Source: Rhodospirillaceae bacterium (GTDB lineage: Bacteria; Pseudomonadota; Alphaproteobacteria; Bin65). From it: a stretch of 64,000 nt of DNA. Below the pieces are notes generated by a model. That model was given only the letters and a program-made list of their open reading frames with translations, was not told the DNA's origin and searched no databases. Made by a program: the position numbers and the translations under genes. The DNA is taken from positions 62,001 through 126,000 of the forward strand of contig JAPPLJ010000025.1 in the NCBI GenBank assembly GCA_028819475.1, written 5' to 3'. Of this stretch, positions 40,315-52,944 are shown piece after piece. The stretch's first letter is position 1, and each line of letters begins with the position of its first letter.

Positions 40315-40859
40315 ACGCGCTCGATCACGATCTGGTCGTTGGTATAGATGCAGATGTCGGCGGCGATGCCCATGGCCCGGCGCGCGACCTCCTCGGCCGG
40401 CAGCTCGGTCTCCGCCATCAGCGCCTTGGCCGCCGCCAGGGCGTAGGGGCCGCCGCTGCCGATGCCGATCAGGCCGTCCTCGGGCTCCAGCACGTCGCCG
40501 TTACCGGTGAGCACCAGGGAGACGTCCCTGTCGGCCACCGCCATCATGGCCTCCAGCCGGCGCAGATAGCGGTCGGTGCGCCAGTCCTTGGCCATTTCCA
40601 CGCAGGCCCGGGTCAATTGTCCCGGATGCTGCTCCAGCTTGCCCTCAAGCCGCTCGAACAGGGCGAAGGCGTCCGCCGTGGCGCCGGCAAAGCCGACCAC
40701 CACCTTGCCGTCGCCCAGCCGCCGCACCTTGCGCGCGCCGCCCTTGAGCACGGTGTTGCCGAAGGTGACCTGGCCGTCGCCGGCCACCACGACGTCGCCG
40801 CCGCGCCGGACCGAGAGGATCGTCGTGCCGTGGAACAGGAGGGTGTCGGGATCGCTCAT
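40311..40859 (-). CDS. hslV: HslV peptidase of the HslUV protease
   Basis: A 182-aa proteasome-like peptidase. A propeptide is removed to expose Thr12 (HG/TTILSVR). The conserved [13 protein letters not shown] and the basic loop around K-R at about 44-47 are present, with [14 protein letters not shown] in the second half. The propeptide here is 11 residues, longer than the few residues of most homologues. It is first of the leftward hslV-hslU pair, divergent from hisB across 191 bp. Confidence 0.97.
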   Translation of the reverse strand: MSDPDTLLFHGTTILSVRRGGDVVVAGDGQVTFGNTVLKGGARKVRRLGDGKVVVGFAGATADAFALFERLEGKLEQHPGQLTRACVEMAKDWRTDRYLRRLEAMMAVADRDVSLVLTGNGDVLEPEDGLIGIGSGGPYALAAAKALMAETELPAEEVARRAMGIAADICIYTNDQIVIERV

Positions 40860-41050
40860 GCCGCCCTCTATGTGGCGAGACCGCGGCGCGGGTCAACATG
40901 GGCCGGATGCGGCCCCGTCCCGGTTGGGGCCTCGGCCCGCGGCCCGGGACGACCTACATTGGGGCGCGAGAGCCGGCGCGGCGCGCTTCAAACGTGGCCC
41001 GCCGGCCCGCCGGAATGGTATGAACGGGCCAGGACTGCCGGAGACCGACG

Positions 41051-41695
41051 ATGAACCAGGCCATCAGCCCCGAACCCGCCCCCGGAACCGTGGCAGCGCG
41101 CACCGCATCGGTCGCGCGGCGGACCAAGGAAACCCAGATCGAGGTGTCGCTCAACCTCGACGGCAGCGGCGACTACAGCGTCGATACCGGGATCGGCTTC
41201 CTCGATCACATGATGGAGCAGCTGTCGCGCCATTCGCTGATCGATCTCGAATTGAAGGCGGTCGGCGACCTGCACATCGATTTCCACCACACTACCGAGG
41301 ACACCGGCATCGCGATCGGCGAGGCGGTCAGCCGGGCGCTTGGCGACCGCAAGGGCATCCGGCGCTACGGCGACGCGCTGATTCCGATGGACGAGACGCT
41401 GACCCGGGTCGCGCTCGACTGCTCGAACCGGCCCTACCTGATCTGGAAGGTCGGTTTCTCCAAGCCCAAGCTCGGCGAGATGGATACGGAATTGTTCAAG
41501 GAATGGTTCCAGGCCTTCGCCCAGGCCGCCGGCATCACGCTCCATGTCGAGAATCTCTATGGCGAGAACAACCACCATATCGTCGAGAGCTGCTTCAAGG
41601 GGCTGGCCCGGTCGCTGCGCAGCGCCATCGAGCCCGATCCGCGCAAGGCGGACGCCGTGCCCTCCACCAAGGGGGTGCTGGGTGGTTCCCTGTAG
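41051..41695 (+). CDS. hisB: imidazoleglycerol-phosphate dehydratase
   Basis: A 214-aa manganese enzyme for the sixth step of histidine synthesis. Metal-binding motifs are intact: [24 protein letters not shown]-type GIAIGEA, and [13 protein letters not shown]. An unconserved N-terminal extension of about 18 residues precedes the core. It opens the rightward hisB-hisH-GNAT-hisA group, with hisH 24 nt downstream. Confidence 0.97.
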   Translation: MNQAISPEPAPGTVAARTASVARRTKETQIEVSLNLDGSGDYSVDTGIGFLDHMMEQLSRHSLIDLELKAVGDLHIDFHHTTEDTGIAIGEAVSRALGDRKGIRRYGDALIPMDETLTRVALDCSNRPYLIWKVGFSKPKLGEMDTELFKEWFQAFAQAAGITLHVENLYGENNHHIVESCFKGLARSLRSAIEPDPRKADAVPSTKGVLGGSL

Positions 41696-41719
41696 CGCCG
41701 CGGCGGACCGGAGGCCCTA

Positions 41720-42409
41720 GTGGCCGGCGGCGTCGCCATCGTCGATTACGGCGCCGGCAATCTGCGCTCGGCGGAAAAGGCCTTTATCCGCATGGCCGGA
41801 GAGACGGGCGCCGGCCTGACGGTCGTCGCGACCGGCGATGCCGACCGGGTCGCGCGGGCGAGCCATGTCGTGCTGCCCGGCCAGGGCGCCTTCGCCGACT
41901 GCCGGGCCGGCCTGCACGCGCTGGACGGCATGGTCGAGGCGCTGAGCGAGGCCGTTAAGGGGCGCGGCGCGCCCTTCCTCGGCATTTGCGTCGGCATGCA
42001 GCTGCTCGCCGACCGCGGACTGGAGCATGGCGAAACGCCGGGCTTCGGCTGGGTGCCGGGCGAGGTCGCGGCCCTCGAACCCGGCGATCCGGACCTCAAG
42101 ATCCCCCATATGGGCTGGAACGACCTGAGATTTCACGACAACGGTCGCGGCAGCAGTCACGACGGCGGGGCGAACCGCGGCGGCCATCCGGTGCTGGCCG
42201 GCCTGGCGGACGGCGACCATGCCTATTTCGTGCATTCCTACGGCTACCGATGCGCGGACGAGGCCGACCTGCTGGCGACCTGCGACTATGGCGGGCCGGT
42301 CGCGGCCATCGTCGGGCGGGACAATCTGGTCGGCACCCAGTTCCATCCCGAGAAGAGCCAGCAGGCCGGCCTGCGCCTGATCGCCAACTTCCTGGCGTGG
42401 CGGCCGTGA
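41720..42409 (+). CDS. hisH: imidazole glycerol phosphate synthase, glutaminase subunit
   Basis: A 229-aa class I glutamine amidotransferase that supplies ammonia to HisF. The nucleophile is C90 in [10 protein letters not shown], and the His/Glu pair is in QFHPEKSQ. It starts at GTG 41720 after GGAGG. A polar Gly/Asn/His-rich insertion of about 15 residues follows NDLRF, lengthening a loop compared with typical HisH. Its partner hisF is not in this window, which is unusual. The stop overlaps the start of the GNAT gene (GTGA). Confidence 0.96.
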   Translation: MAGGVAIVDYGAGNLRSAEKAFIRMAGETGAGLTVVATGDADRVARASHVVLPGQGAFADCRAGLHALDGMVEALSEAVKGRGAPFLGICVGMQLLADRGLEHGETPGFGWVPGEVAALEPGDPDLKIPHMGWNDLRFHDNGRGSSHDGGANRGGHPVLAGLADGDHAYFVHSYGYRCADEADLLATCDYGGPVAAIVGRDNLVGTQFHPEKSQQAGLRLIANFLAWRP

Positions 42410-43116
42410 GCGGCGCTTCGCGCAAGGGGCGGCAGAGCGGGCGCGCCGCCCGGCGCAGCGCCCCGCCGCCCGCCGGCGTCTTGCCCACCGGCCCGCCGCT
42501 CCCCGGCCCGCTGGGGCGGGTTGCGCCCAAGTCGATCCTCGGTGTCGAGGTCGTCACCCGCTTCGAACCGGGCGATCTGCACGATATCTGCGACGCCGCG
42601 GAGAGCGCGATCGACGCCGGCGGCGGCTTCGGCTGGCTGCGCGCACCGGAGCGCAACGTGCTGGAGAGCTATTGGAAGGGCGTTCTGGTCGTGCCCGAGC
42701 GCATCCTGATCGTCGCCCGGATCGACGGCACGATCTGCGGCGCGGCGCAGCTGGTCCGGCCGCCGCCGAACAACGAGGCGCGGGCCTTCGCCGTGCAGCT
42801 CGAACACGCCTTCATCGCGCCCTGGGCACGCGGCCACGGCCTCGCCCGAATGCTGATGGAAAAGGCCGAAGTGCTGGCGCGCAACGAAGGGTTCGACGTC
42901 ATCGCCCTCGATGTCCGCGCGACGCAGAAGCGGGCGATCCGGCTGTACGAGACCCACGGCTACGTCCGCTGGGGCCGCAATCCCTTCTACGCCCGGGTCG
43001 AGGGCAAGCCGGTCGCCGGCCTGTATTACTGGAAGGACCTGAACGCGGCGCCCGACGCGACACCCAACACGACCCCCGACGCGACATCCGGCGAAGGAAC
43101 CGGCGGGCCGGGATGA
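42406..43116 (+). CDS. GNAT-family N-acetyltransferase
   Basis: A 236-aa protein with an acetyl-CoA-binding GNAT core from about residue 60 to 205. It includes the motif A region [20 protein letters not shown] and motif B ending [21 protein letters not shown]. The first 45 residues are Pro/Arg/Gly-rich, and the tail is a Thr/Asp/Pro repeat, both probably disordered. The substrate is unknown. It starts at GTG inside the hisH stop and ends in the hisA start, so it is tightly built into the his operon. Confidence 0.88.
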   Translation: MSGASRKGRQSGRAARRSAPPPAGVLPTGPPLPGPLGRVAPKSILGVEVVTRFEPGDLHDICDAAESAIDAGGGFGWLRAPERNVLESYWKGVLVVPERILIVARIDGTICGAAQLVRPPPNNEARAFAVQLEHAFIAPWARGHGLARMLMEKAEVLARNEGFDVIALDVRATQKRAIRLYETHGYVRWGRNPFYARVEGKPVAGLYYWKDLNAAPDATPNTTPDATSGEGTGGPG

Positions 43117-43841
43117 TCCTGTATCCGGCCATCGACCTCAAGGACGGCCGCTGCGTCCGGCTGCTCAAGGGCGATTTCGCGCAGGAAACCGTCTTCAACG
43201 ACGACCCGGCCGACCAGGCGGCGCGCTTCCAGGCCCAGGGTTTCCGCTGGCTGCACGTCGTCGATCTGAACGGCGCCGCCGAAGGCCGGGCCGTCAACCG
43301 GGCGGGCGTCGAGGCGGTCCTCGGCGCGGTGTCGATCCCGGTCCAGCTCGGCGGCGGCATCCGCGACATGGCCGGGATCGAGATGTGGCTGGATCGCGGC
43401 CTGGCCCGGGTCATCCTCGGCACGGCCGCGCTGCGCGAGCCTGCCCTGGTGCGGCAGGCGGCGCGCGCCTTTCCCGGCCGGATCGCCGTCGGCATCGACG
43501 CGCGCGGCGGCCGGGTCGCCACCCAGGGCTGGCTCGAGACCTCCGACGTGACGGCGGTCGATCTCGCCCGGTCGTTCGAGGATGCCGGCGTCGCCGCCAT
43601 CGTCTATACCGATATCGAGCGCGACGGCGCGCTCCGGGGGGTCAACGTCGCGGCGACGGCGGCGCTCGCCCGGGCGGTCGGGGCGCCTGTCATCGCCTCG
43701 GGCGGCGTCGCCGGGCTGGGCGATCTCCGGGCGCTGAAGCAGGAAGCGGCGAGCGGCATCGCGGGCGTCATCTGCGGCCGGGCGCTCTATGACGGAAAAA
43801 TCGATCCGGCACAGGCACTTGCGCTGCTCGACGATACATAA
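43113..43841 (+). CDS. hisA: phosphoribosylformimino-5-aminoimidazole carboxamide ribotide isomerase
   Basis: A 242-aa TIM-barrel isomerase of histidine synthesis. Catalytic D8 in PAIDLKDG and the second Asp in YTDIERDG are present. The two phosphate-binding loops are QLGGGIRD and ASGGVAGL, with [11 protein letters not shown] near the end. Its ATG overlaps the GNAT stop. In many alphaproteobacteria hisF and hisE follow directly; here a 225-bp gap leads to a DUF2147 gene. Confidence 0.97.
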   Translation: MILYPAIDLKDGRCVRLLKGDFAQETVFNDDPADQAARFQAQGFRWLHVVDLNGAAEGRAVNRAGVEAVLGAVSIPVQLGGGIRDMAGIEMWLDRGLARVILGTAALREPALVRQAARAFPGRIAVGIDARGGRVATQGWLETSDVTAVDLARSFEDAGVAAIVYTDIERDGALRGVNVAATAALARAVGAPVIASGGVAGLGDLRALKQEAASGIAGVICGRALYDGKIDPAQALALLDDT

Positions 43842-44066
43842 ACGAGCGAACATATAAAAAGAGCGATCCAGGACCGCGCCGCGGCTGCAGGCGCCGCGCG
43901 CTCGGATTTCCGTTTTTGTCGTCGGCCGGAATGCCTTATAACCGGAGGCCCCATAACCGGAGATTGTGCGCCGCCCCTCCCGCCTTCGTCGTGTCGGCGC
44001 CCCCCTGTCTTCGAGGAGCGGATCCGCCGTTCGGGCGGGCGGCTGCGATCCGAGGAGATACAGTCC

Positions 44067-44513
44067 ATGATGCCGGCAAGATATCTGCCTGCATTTGCGG
44101 CAGTTTTCTGCCTCGCTTTCGGCGCCGCTGCCGCAGCCGATCCCGGCGCGGATCCCAGAGGGGTCTGGCTCACCCCCGGCGGTAACTCGCATGTCGAGAT
44201 CGCGCCGTGCGGCGACAGGCTGTGTGGCCGGATCGTCTGGCTCAAGGAGCCGAACAACAAGAAGGGCCAGCCGCTGCGGGACGCCAGGAACGAAGAAGAG
44301 TCGCTGCGGTCCCGGCCGATCCTTGGGCTGCCCGTGCTGACCGGGTTCCCGCAGGAACCGACGGACGGCGTATGGGACGACGGCAAGATTTACAGTCCGA
44401 AGACCGGTAAGACCTTCAGGTCGGAAATGGAAATGAACGACCGCGATACCCTGAAGGTCAGCGGCTGCAAATGGATACGCTGCAAGTCCCAGATCTGGAA
44501 GCGGGTGAGGTGA
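44067..44513 (+). CDS. DUF2147 secreted protein
   Basis: A 148-aa protein with a signal peptide (about 1-24) and GAGGAG upstream. The mature part fits DUF2147: GVWLTPGGNSHVEIAPCGDRLCGRIVWL type beginning, then DGKIYSPKTGKTF and the ending [18 protein letters not shown]. Cysteines come in pairs, suggesting periplasmic disulfides. The function is unknown; relatives have a beta-barrel, lipocalin-like fold. The last 43 nt overlap the frame of the MFS transporter. Confidence 0.9.
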   Translation: MMPARYLPAFAAVFCLAFGAAAAADPGADPRGVWLTPGGNSHVEIAPCGDRLCGRIVWLKEPNNKKGQPLRDARNEEESLRSRPILGLPVLTGFPQEPTDGVWDDGKIYSPKTGKTFRSEMEMNDRDTLKVSGCKWIRCKSQIWKRVR

Positions 44514-45805
44514 CGGCCCGCCCGATCTGGACCGGCGGGCGCAAATCCGCCTTCGGCTGGGCGCTCTACGACTGGGCGAACTCGCCGTTTACCACTGTCG
44601 TCACGACCTTCATCTTCGCGGCCTATTTCGCCGGCGCCATCGCGCCGGACAAGACGACCGGCGCCTCGCAATGGGCGTTCACCCAAGGCGCGGCGGCCTT
44701 CGTCATGGCGATCCTCAGCCCGATCCTCGGCGCCATCGCCGATCACGGCAAGGGCCGCAAGGCCTGGATCGTGTTCTGGACTCTGGTCATGGTCGCCGCG
44801 TCGGCCGCGCTGTGGTGGGGCGCGCCGGGCGTCGACTCGACGGTCCTCGTGCTCACGGCGGCCTTCATCGGCGTGATCGGGTTCGAGATGGGCCTCGTCT
44901 TCTACAACGCCATGCTGCCCGGCCTCGCCCCGGCGAGCCATATCGGCCGGCTCTCCGGCTGGTCGTGGGGGCTGGGCTATATCGGCGGCCTGGCCTGCCT
45001 GGTCCTGCTGCTGTTCGTTTTCGTGCAGCCGCAGGTCGCGCCCTTCGGGCTCGACAAGTCTGCCGCCGAGCATATCCGGATCGCCGGGCCGATCGTCGCC
45101 GCGTGGGCGCTGGTCTTCAGCCTGCCGCTGTTCTTTCTCACCGCGGATACGCCGGGGGCAGGGCTGCCCATGGGCCGGGCGGTCGGCGCCGGGCTGCGCA
45201 CGCTGGGCAACACCCTGGCCAATGTCCGCAAGCACGCCAACATCGCGCGCTTCCTGATCGCCCGGATCTTCTATGTGGACGGACTGAACACGATCTTCGC
45301 CGTCGGGGCGATCTACGCCGCCACGGTCTTCGGCATGGGCACGGCGGAGGTCCTGATATTCGGCATCATCGTAAATGTCACGGCCGGCCTCGGCGCCTTC
45401 GCCTTCGCCTGGCTGGACGACCGGCTGGGCGCCAAGTCGACCGTGCTTCTGGGCGTCGCCGGCGTCACGGTTTGCGGCATCCCGATGCTGTTTGTCGGCG
45501 ACAAGACCTGGTTCTACGTCCTCGGCGGGATCATGGGCCTGTTTTTCGGCCCGGCCCAAGCGGCAAGCCGCTCGCTGATGAGCCATCTCGCGCCCCGGGG
45601 GCAGGAGGCCGAGATGTTCGGGCTCTACGCCTTTGCCGGAAAATGCACGGCCTTTCTCGGCCCGTGGATTTTCGGCGCCGTCACCCTGGCCGCGGGCCCG
45701 CGTTGGGGCATGGCGACCGTCGTGCCATTCCTGGTGATCGGCGCCGTGATCCTGCTGAAGGTCGATACCGGGAAGGTTGCGCCGGAGGAGGCGGTCCCGG
45801 AATAA
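44471..45805 (+). CDS. MFS transporter, UMF1/Atg22-like
   Basis: A 444-aa membrane protein with about 12 transmembrane segments. The N-terminal [17 protein letters not shown] is the signature of the UMF1 group of the major facilitator superfamily, which is related to yeast vacuolar effluxer Atg22. The loop-2/3 element is [16 protein letters not shown]. The substrate is unknown; amino-acid efflux is suggested by Atg22. The ATG at 44471 lies inside the DUF2147 gene; GTG codons near 44505-44510 are alternative starts. Convergent with purH, with 9 nt between stops. Confidence 0.92.
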   Translation: MDTLQVPDLEAGEVTARPIWTGGRKSAFGWALYDWANSPFTTVVTTFIFAAYFAGAIAPDKTTGASQWAFTQGAAAFVMAILSPILGAIADHGKGRKAWIVFWTLVMVAASAALWWGAPGVDSTVLVLTAAFIGVIGFEMGLVFYNAMLPGLAPASHIGRLSGWSWGLGYIGGLACLVLLLFVFVQPQVAPFGLDKSAAEHIRIAGPIVAAWALVFSLPLFFLTADTPGAGLPMGRAVGAGLRTLGNTLANVRKHANIARFLIARIFYVDGLNTIFAVGAIYAATVFGMGTAEVLIFGIIVNVTAGLGAFAFAWLDDRLGAKSTVLLGVAGVTVCGIPMLFVGDKTWFYVLGGIMGLFFGPAQAASRSLMSHLAPRGQEAEMFGLYAFAGKCTAFLGPWIFGAVTLAAGPRWGMATVVPFLVIGAVILLKVDTGKVAPEEAVPE

Positions 45806-45814
45806 CCGGCGCGC

Positions 45815-47392
<1,578 letters not shown>

Positions 47393-47483
47393 CGGTCCTC
47401 GGCCGGGAAACGGCGGGCGGAAAGGGGCACCGAATCTAACCCGGATTGCGCATTGCGGTCACGACCCCCATCGCCACCGACCG

Positions 47484-47612
47484 ATTCCCCCACCCCTTGG
47501 GGGAGGGGCTAGGGGAGGGGTCGTCAGCCGCCGCACCGACGTCCGATCCCGACGCAGCGTCAGGTTCCGCGGACCCCTCCCCCTAACCCCCTCCCCCAAG
47601 GGGAGGGGGAAT
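47484..47612. repeat. intergenic palindrome family 3 (C-rich/G-rich arms)
   Basis: Arms ATTCCCCCACCCCTTGGGGG and CCCCCAAGGGGAGGGGGAAT pair over most of their length, as do GAGGGGTC and GACCCCTC nearer the centre; 129 bp in all. It occupies the middle of the 403-bp gap (47393-47795) between the purH start and the sugar dehydrogenase start. I see no gene in the rest of that gap. The G-tracts on both strands could also form quadruplexes. Confidence 0.8.
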
Positions 47613-47795
47613 GCGTTGCTTTCTCTGTCGAATTCGGTTTGCAGCCATTTGCAGAAGAAGCCCTTGGAGAAAGGAGATCCGGCCAACGCGCCCGGCGAAG
47701 AAAATGCCGCACATGCCGGATGGCGCGGGCGGCGCATAACGGCTTTGGCCGCCGTGCGGCGGCCGCACCCTCGACGCAGGAGACGTTTCGCCAGC

Positions 47796-49061
<1,266 letters not shown>

Positions 49062-49118
49062 GCCGCCGGGCGCCGCAACTGCCCCGGCGGGAACCGACCC
49101 GCCGGAATTCACAGCGCG

Positions 49119-50780
49119 TCAGCGCCGCCGGATCGCCCAGCGCACGGAGCGGGGCTCCGCGCCGCGATATTCGCCGGACAGGACGATCTGGCGGGTCCGC
49201 TGCCGCTCGTTGCGCATGCCCTGGTAGAAGCTGTCCTCGACCCCGATCGTGACGCCGCTCTCGGTGTGGAATTGCCAGCTTCCCGCGCCCGGGCGGCTGA
49301 AATCGATGATCCGGCCGCCCTTTTCCCAGATCGACATCGAATCGATGGAAACGTCCGGGTGCAGATGGAAGCGGACGGCGAACTCGACATCCGCATTGCG
49401 GCGCGATTGCTCGGGGCGGGAGAGGATATCCTGTCCGCGGACATCCTCGCCGTTGGCCGAGACGTAAAGGCGCCGCCTGTGGACCACGGCGAAGGCCGGC
49501 GCATAGCCGTCATGGCTTCCCTCGATCAGGATGGCGCCCTGCAGGTCCTTCCGGTCGGCGTCAACCTTGGCCGGCCGCCGGCCCAGACCGCCGTTGCGGT
49601 GCAGTTGCGACGAATTGCGGTTCGCGACGACCAGCGTCGAATGGGCCGCCGAGATCCGCCCGGCGAAGGCCCAGTCGCTGTTGCGTTTCCAATAGCTGCC
49701 GCAATTGACGATCAGACGGGACCGCCCGGCGCTCATCTCGAAGCTCAGGAGGCCGGCATGGGCCAGATCGTCATGGCCGGGCGCCGGCGGCATGCCGGTG
49801 TCCATGACGACCATCGTGCGCCCCGCGATGACGCGCTGGAAGCCGGTATGGGGCGGATGCTCCGGCGGGTTCCCGGTCGAGCCGGACTGGTTCAGCGTCA
49901 TGTCGATCTGCCAGTCCTGCTCTTCGAAGCTGCCGTTGAACACGGCAAGCGCGCCGTCGCCCAGGCGCATGCCGCGCAGCATCGGCGCCGCCCGGTCGAT
50001 GGCGCCCTGAACCACGGGCGACGCGTCCTGATGGCTCGACGCCAGCACGCTGCGCACGTCGATCAGGTCGCGCAGGATTTCGTGCTGCAGGGTCGGACAG
50101 CGTTCGGCGACGCCGCCGTCGGCATGGATCCGGTGCTCGATTTCATGCTCCAGCAGCGTAAGGCCCCTGAACAGCCGGGCATGGGCGCTGGGCAGGCAGG
50201 CGCCGACATAGATCAGGCCCTTGGCGGCCCGTACCCTCCTGGCGCCGCGGGTCGTCTTGCGCGTCACGTTCGACAGATGCCTGGCCTGCCGGTGGACGCT
50301 CTGGAGAACCCGGTCGCGAAACCGGTCTTCCGCGCCCCGGCAGAAATAGTCGTACTGGCTCAGCCAGTTGATCAGCCGCTCGGCGGCGATATCGGCGCGC
50401 CAGCCATGATGGTGGTACCGGCCGAACCGGTCGATCCAGTCGCTCATCAGTTCGCGGCCCAGCCGGCGGCCGGCGTCGGACCCGGTCGCCCGCAGGTCGC
50501 GCAGCCATGCGAAATCGTGGGGCTCGAGCGGCAGTTCCTCGCCGCGCCAGATCCTGTCGTTCCTGAAATTGAAGGCGCCGCGCAGGATCGCCTTGCCGAC
50601 CTCCGAATCGCCGGGCCACGGATCGTGCGGCACCAGCAGGACCTGGGTCGCCCGCGTACCGCCGAGCCGCCACTGGTAGAGGGCGCTGCGGTACCAGGCG
50701 CCCGCAAGGTGCATGCGCAGGCTCTCGACGCCGCGCCGTACCGATATCGAATAGCCCCTGGCCACGAAGCGCCGCCGCAC
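49119..50780 (-). CDS. heparinase II/III-like protein
   Basis: A 553-aa protein when started at the GTG one base after the rpe stop; the frame is open to 50915 inside rpe, and later starts are possible. An alpha-helical toroid region (about 40-300; WIDRFGRYHHHGWRADIAAERLINWL) precedes the heparinase II/III beta-sandwich domain (about 310-553). That domain has QRVIAGRTMVVMDTGMPP, SFEMSAGRSRLIVNCGSY and AAHSTLVV. Such proteins may act on uronic-acid glycans, but the cellular substrate is unknown. No signal peptide is seen. The close spacing suggests translation coupled to rpe. Confidence 0.87.
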   Translation of the reverse strand: MRRRFVARGYSISVRRGVESLRMHLAGAWYRSALYQWRLGGTRATQVLLVPHDPWPGDSEVGKAILRGAFNFRNDRIWRGEELPLEPHDFAWLRDLRATGSDAGRRLGRELMSDWIDRFGRYHHHGWRADIAAERLINWLSQYDYFCRGAEDRFRDRVLQSVHRQARHLSNVTRKTTRGARRVRAAKGLIYVGACLPSAHARLFRGLTLLEHEIEHRIHADGGVAERCPTLQHEILRDLIDVRSVLASSHQDASPVVQGAIDRAAPMLRGMRLGDGALAVFNGSFEEQDWQIDMTLNQSGSTGNPPEHPPHTGFQRVIAGRTMVVMDTGMPPAPGHDDLAHAGLLSFEMSAGRSRLIVNCGSYWKRNSDWAFAGRISAAHSTLVVANRNSSQLHRNGGLGRRPAKVDADRKDLQGAILIEGSHDGYAPAFAVVHRRRLYVSANGEDVRGQDILSRPEQSRRNADVEFAVRFHLHPDVSIDSMSIWEKGGRIIDFSRPGAGSWQFHTESGVTIGVEDSFYQGMRNERQRTRQIVLSGEYRGAEPRSVRWAIRRR

Positions 50781-50781
50781 G

Positions 50782-51444
50782 TCAGTGACCGCGCAGGCGG
50801 CGGATGTTCGCCGCGTAACGCTCCGGCCCGCCCTCGAAAACGGCGGTGCCGGCAACCAGGACGCTGGCGCCCGCGGCAATCGCCAGCGGCGCCGTTTCGG
50901 CGTTGATCCCGCCATCCACCTGGAGGTCGATCGGCCGGTCCTGCCCCTCGATCATGCGGCGCAGCGTGCGCAGCTTGTCGAGCTGGGAGGCGATGAAGCT
51001 CTGGCCACCGAAGCCGGGGTTGACCGACATGACCAGGATCAGATCGACCATGTCCAGCACCGGCTCGACCGCCGCCGCCGGCGTGCCGGGATTGAGGGAC
51101 ACGCCCGCCTTCCGGCCCAGGCTCCGGATTTTCTGGAGGGTCCGGTGGAGGTGCGGTCCGGCCTCGGCGTGGACCGTGACGATATCGGCGCCGGCCTCGG
51201 CGAAGGCGTCGATGAACGGATCGGCCGGCGTGACCATCAGATGGACGTCGAAGGGCCTGTCGGAATGCGGGCGCAGCGCCTTCACCACGCCCGGCCCGAT
51301 GGTCAGGTTCGGTACGAAATGGCCGTCCATAATATCGATATGGATATAGTCCGCGCCGGCGGCGTCGATGGCGCGCACTTCCTCGCCCAGGCGGGCGAAG
51401 TCGGCCGAGAGGATCGAGGGGGCGATGAGCACGGGTTCTGCCAT
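50782..51444 (-). CDS. rpe: ribulose-phosphate 3-epimerase
   Basis: A 220-aa TIM-barrel epimerase that interconverts ribulose 5-phosphate and xylulose 5-phosphate. Family motifs are complete: [60 protein letters not shown] and [11 protein letters not shown]. Leftward, between rsmB (129 nt upstream) and the heparinase-like gene (directly downstream). Confidence 0.98.
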   Translation of the reverse strand: MAEPVLIAPSILSADFARLGEEVRAIDAAGADYIHIDIMDGHFVPNLTIGPGVVKALRPHSDRPFDVHLMVTPADPFIDAFAEAGADIVTVHAEAGPHLHRTLQKIRSLGRKAGVSLNPGTPAAAVEPVLDMVDLILVMSVNPGFGGQSFIASQLDKLRTLRRMIEGQDRPIDLQVDGGINAETAPLAIAAGASVLVAGTAVFEGGPERYAANIRRLRGH

Positions 51445-51573
51445 GACGGGCGCTTTCCCGGACGAGCCGGAGGGGAGGTCGCGGATTCCTCCTCTAATTG
51501 AATGAAGTGGCGGCGAAAATGAAGCGAATTGGCCCGGTGCGGTTCATGGCCCCGTCAACAGGCCGGATTTCGC

Positions 51574-52896
51574 TCAGGCGCGCCGCCTGAGCCGGGCGAT
51601 GAAGAAGCCGTCCATGCCGCCCGTCTGCGCCAGATGGCAGGGCAGGGTCTGCACGTCGCCCTCCGGCGTCGCGGCAGGGGCCATCGGGCCGAGCGCCGAC
51701 GCCTCGACCGGCACGCGCTCCAGCGCCGGGTTTTCGGCCAGCAGGCGGGCGATCCGGTCCGGCCCCTCCTCGGCTTCCAGCGAACAAACGGTATAGACGA
51801 GGATGCCGCCGGGCCGCAGTTGCGCCGCCGCGTTGGCGAGCAGCCCCGCCTGCACGCGGGCCAGCGCGGCGATATCGGCCGCCGTCTTGGTCCACGCGAC
51901 GTCGGGCCGGCGCCGCAGCGTGCCGGTGGCGCTGCACGGCGCATCCAGCAGGATTGCACCGACCGGCTCCGGATGCCGCCACGAAACGGCGTCGGCCGGC
52001 ACGATGTCCGCCTCCAGCCCGAGCCGGCGCAAGTTGTCGCGCAGCCGGTGCAGGCGCCGGGGCGACCGGTCGACGGCGACGACCCGCGCGCCCGAAGCCG
52101 CCAGTTGCGCCGTCTTGCCCCCCGGCGCGGCGCACAGATCGAGCACGAGGCCGTCTTCGGGCACCGGAAGCAGGCGCGCCGGCAGGGCTGCCGCGGCGTC
52201 CTGGACCCACCAGCCGCCCCCTCCGTCGTGGCCGCCCCCTCCGCTACGGCCGTCGCTGTAGCCGTCGAGGCTGGTGACCGGCCCGCTCGCCCGCCGCACC
52301 GTGTTGCCGGCCAGAACCGCGCCGCCCAGCCGCGCCGCCCAGCCCTCAGGGTCGCGGGCGACGCTGATGTCGAGCGGCGGTTCGGCGCGCAGGGCGCCGG
52401 CGATGCCGGCCGCGGCGTCCGGCCCGAACCGGTCGATCCAGCGCGCGGTCAGCCATTCGGGCAGCGCCGCGAACGGCGCGTCCAGCATCGCCTCGAGGCG
52501 GCCGCGCTCGCGCTGCGCCCGGCGCAACACGGCGTTGACCAGCGCGCGGTATTTGTCCAGCCGCAACGGGCCGGCCAGCGCGACGCTGCTGTCAACCGCC
52601 GCATGGTCCGGGATGTCGAGCAGCAGCAGCTGGGCGAGCCCGGTTTCGAGCAGAACGTGCACGCGATTCCGCCCGGCCGGCAACGGCCGGTCGAGCAGGC
52701 TGTCGACCGCGGCCTGCAGGATGCCGCGGTGGCGCAGAACCGTGAGCACGAGCCGGTGGGCGAAGCGCCGATCCCGGTCGTCGGCCAACCCGTCCAGGCG
52801 CGGCGCCAGCGCGCTGTCCAGCGGCAGCCGGCGGTGCAGGACATCGACCAGCGCCGCGTGGGCGCACAGCCGCGCCGGGTCTTCGCGCAGGTTCAC
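51574..52896 (-). CDS. rsmB: 16S rRNA (cytosine-C5) methyltransferase RsmB family
   Basis: A 440-aa protein with an N-terminal NusB-like domain (about 8-130) and a SAM methyltransferase domain. The GTG start at 52896 has AAAGGA upstream. Motifs are LDLCAAPGGKTAQLA, the two catalytic-site cysteines in LLDAPCSATGTLRR and VYTVCSLE, and FFIARLRRR at the end. A Gly/Asp-rich low-complexity insertion (about 210-230, with GGGG runs) lies just before WWVQDAAAALPA and looks like a local expansion. It methylates C967 of 16S rRNA in E. coli. Confidence 0.95.
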   Translation of the reverse strand: MNLREDPARLCAHAALVDVLHRRLPLDSALAPRLDGLADDRDRRFAHRLVLTVLRHRGILQAAVDSLLDRPLPAGRNRVHVLLETGLAQLLLLDIPDHAAVDSSVALAGPLRLDKYRALVNAVLRRAQRERGRLEAMLDAPFAALPEWLTARWIDRFGPDAAAGIAGALRAEPPLDISVARDPEGWAARLGGAVLAGNTVRRASGPVTSLDGYSDGRSGGGGHDGGGGWWVQDAAAALPARLLPVPEDGLVLDLCAAPGGKTAQLAASGARVVAVDRSPRRLHRLRDNLRRLGLEADIVPADAVSWRHPEPVGAILLDAPCSATGTLRRRPDVAWTKTAADIAALARVQAGLLANAAAQLRPGGILVYTVCSLEAEEGPDRIARLLAENPALERVPVEASALGPMAPAATPEGDVQTLPCHLAQTGGMDGFFIARLRRRA

Positions 52897-52944
52897 CCCG
52901 GTCCTTTCGAAGGGCGGCCCCGGCGATACGGCGGCCGCGGGCGT

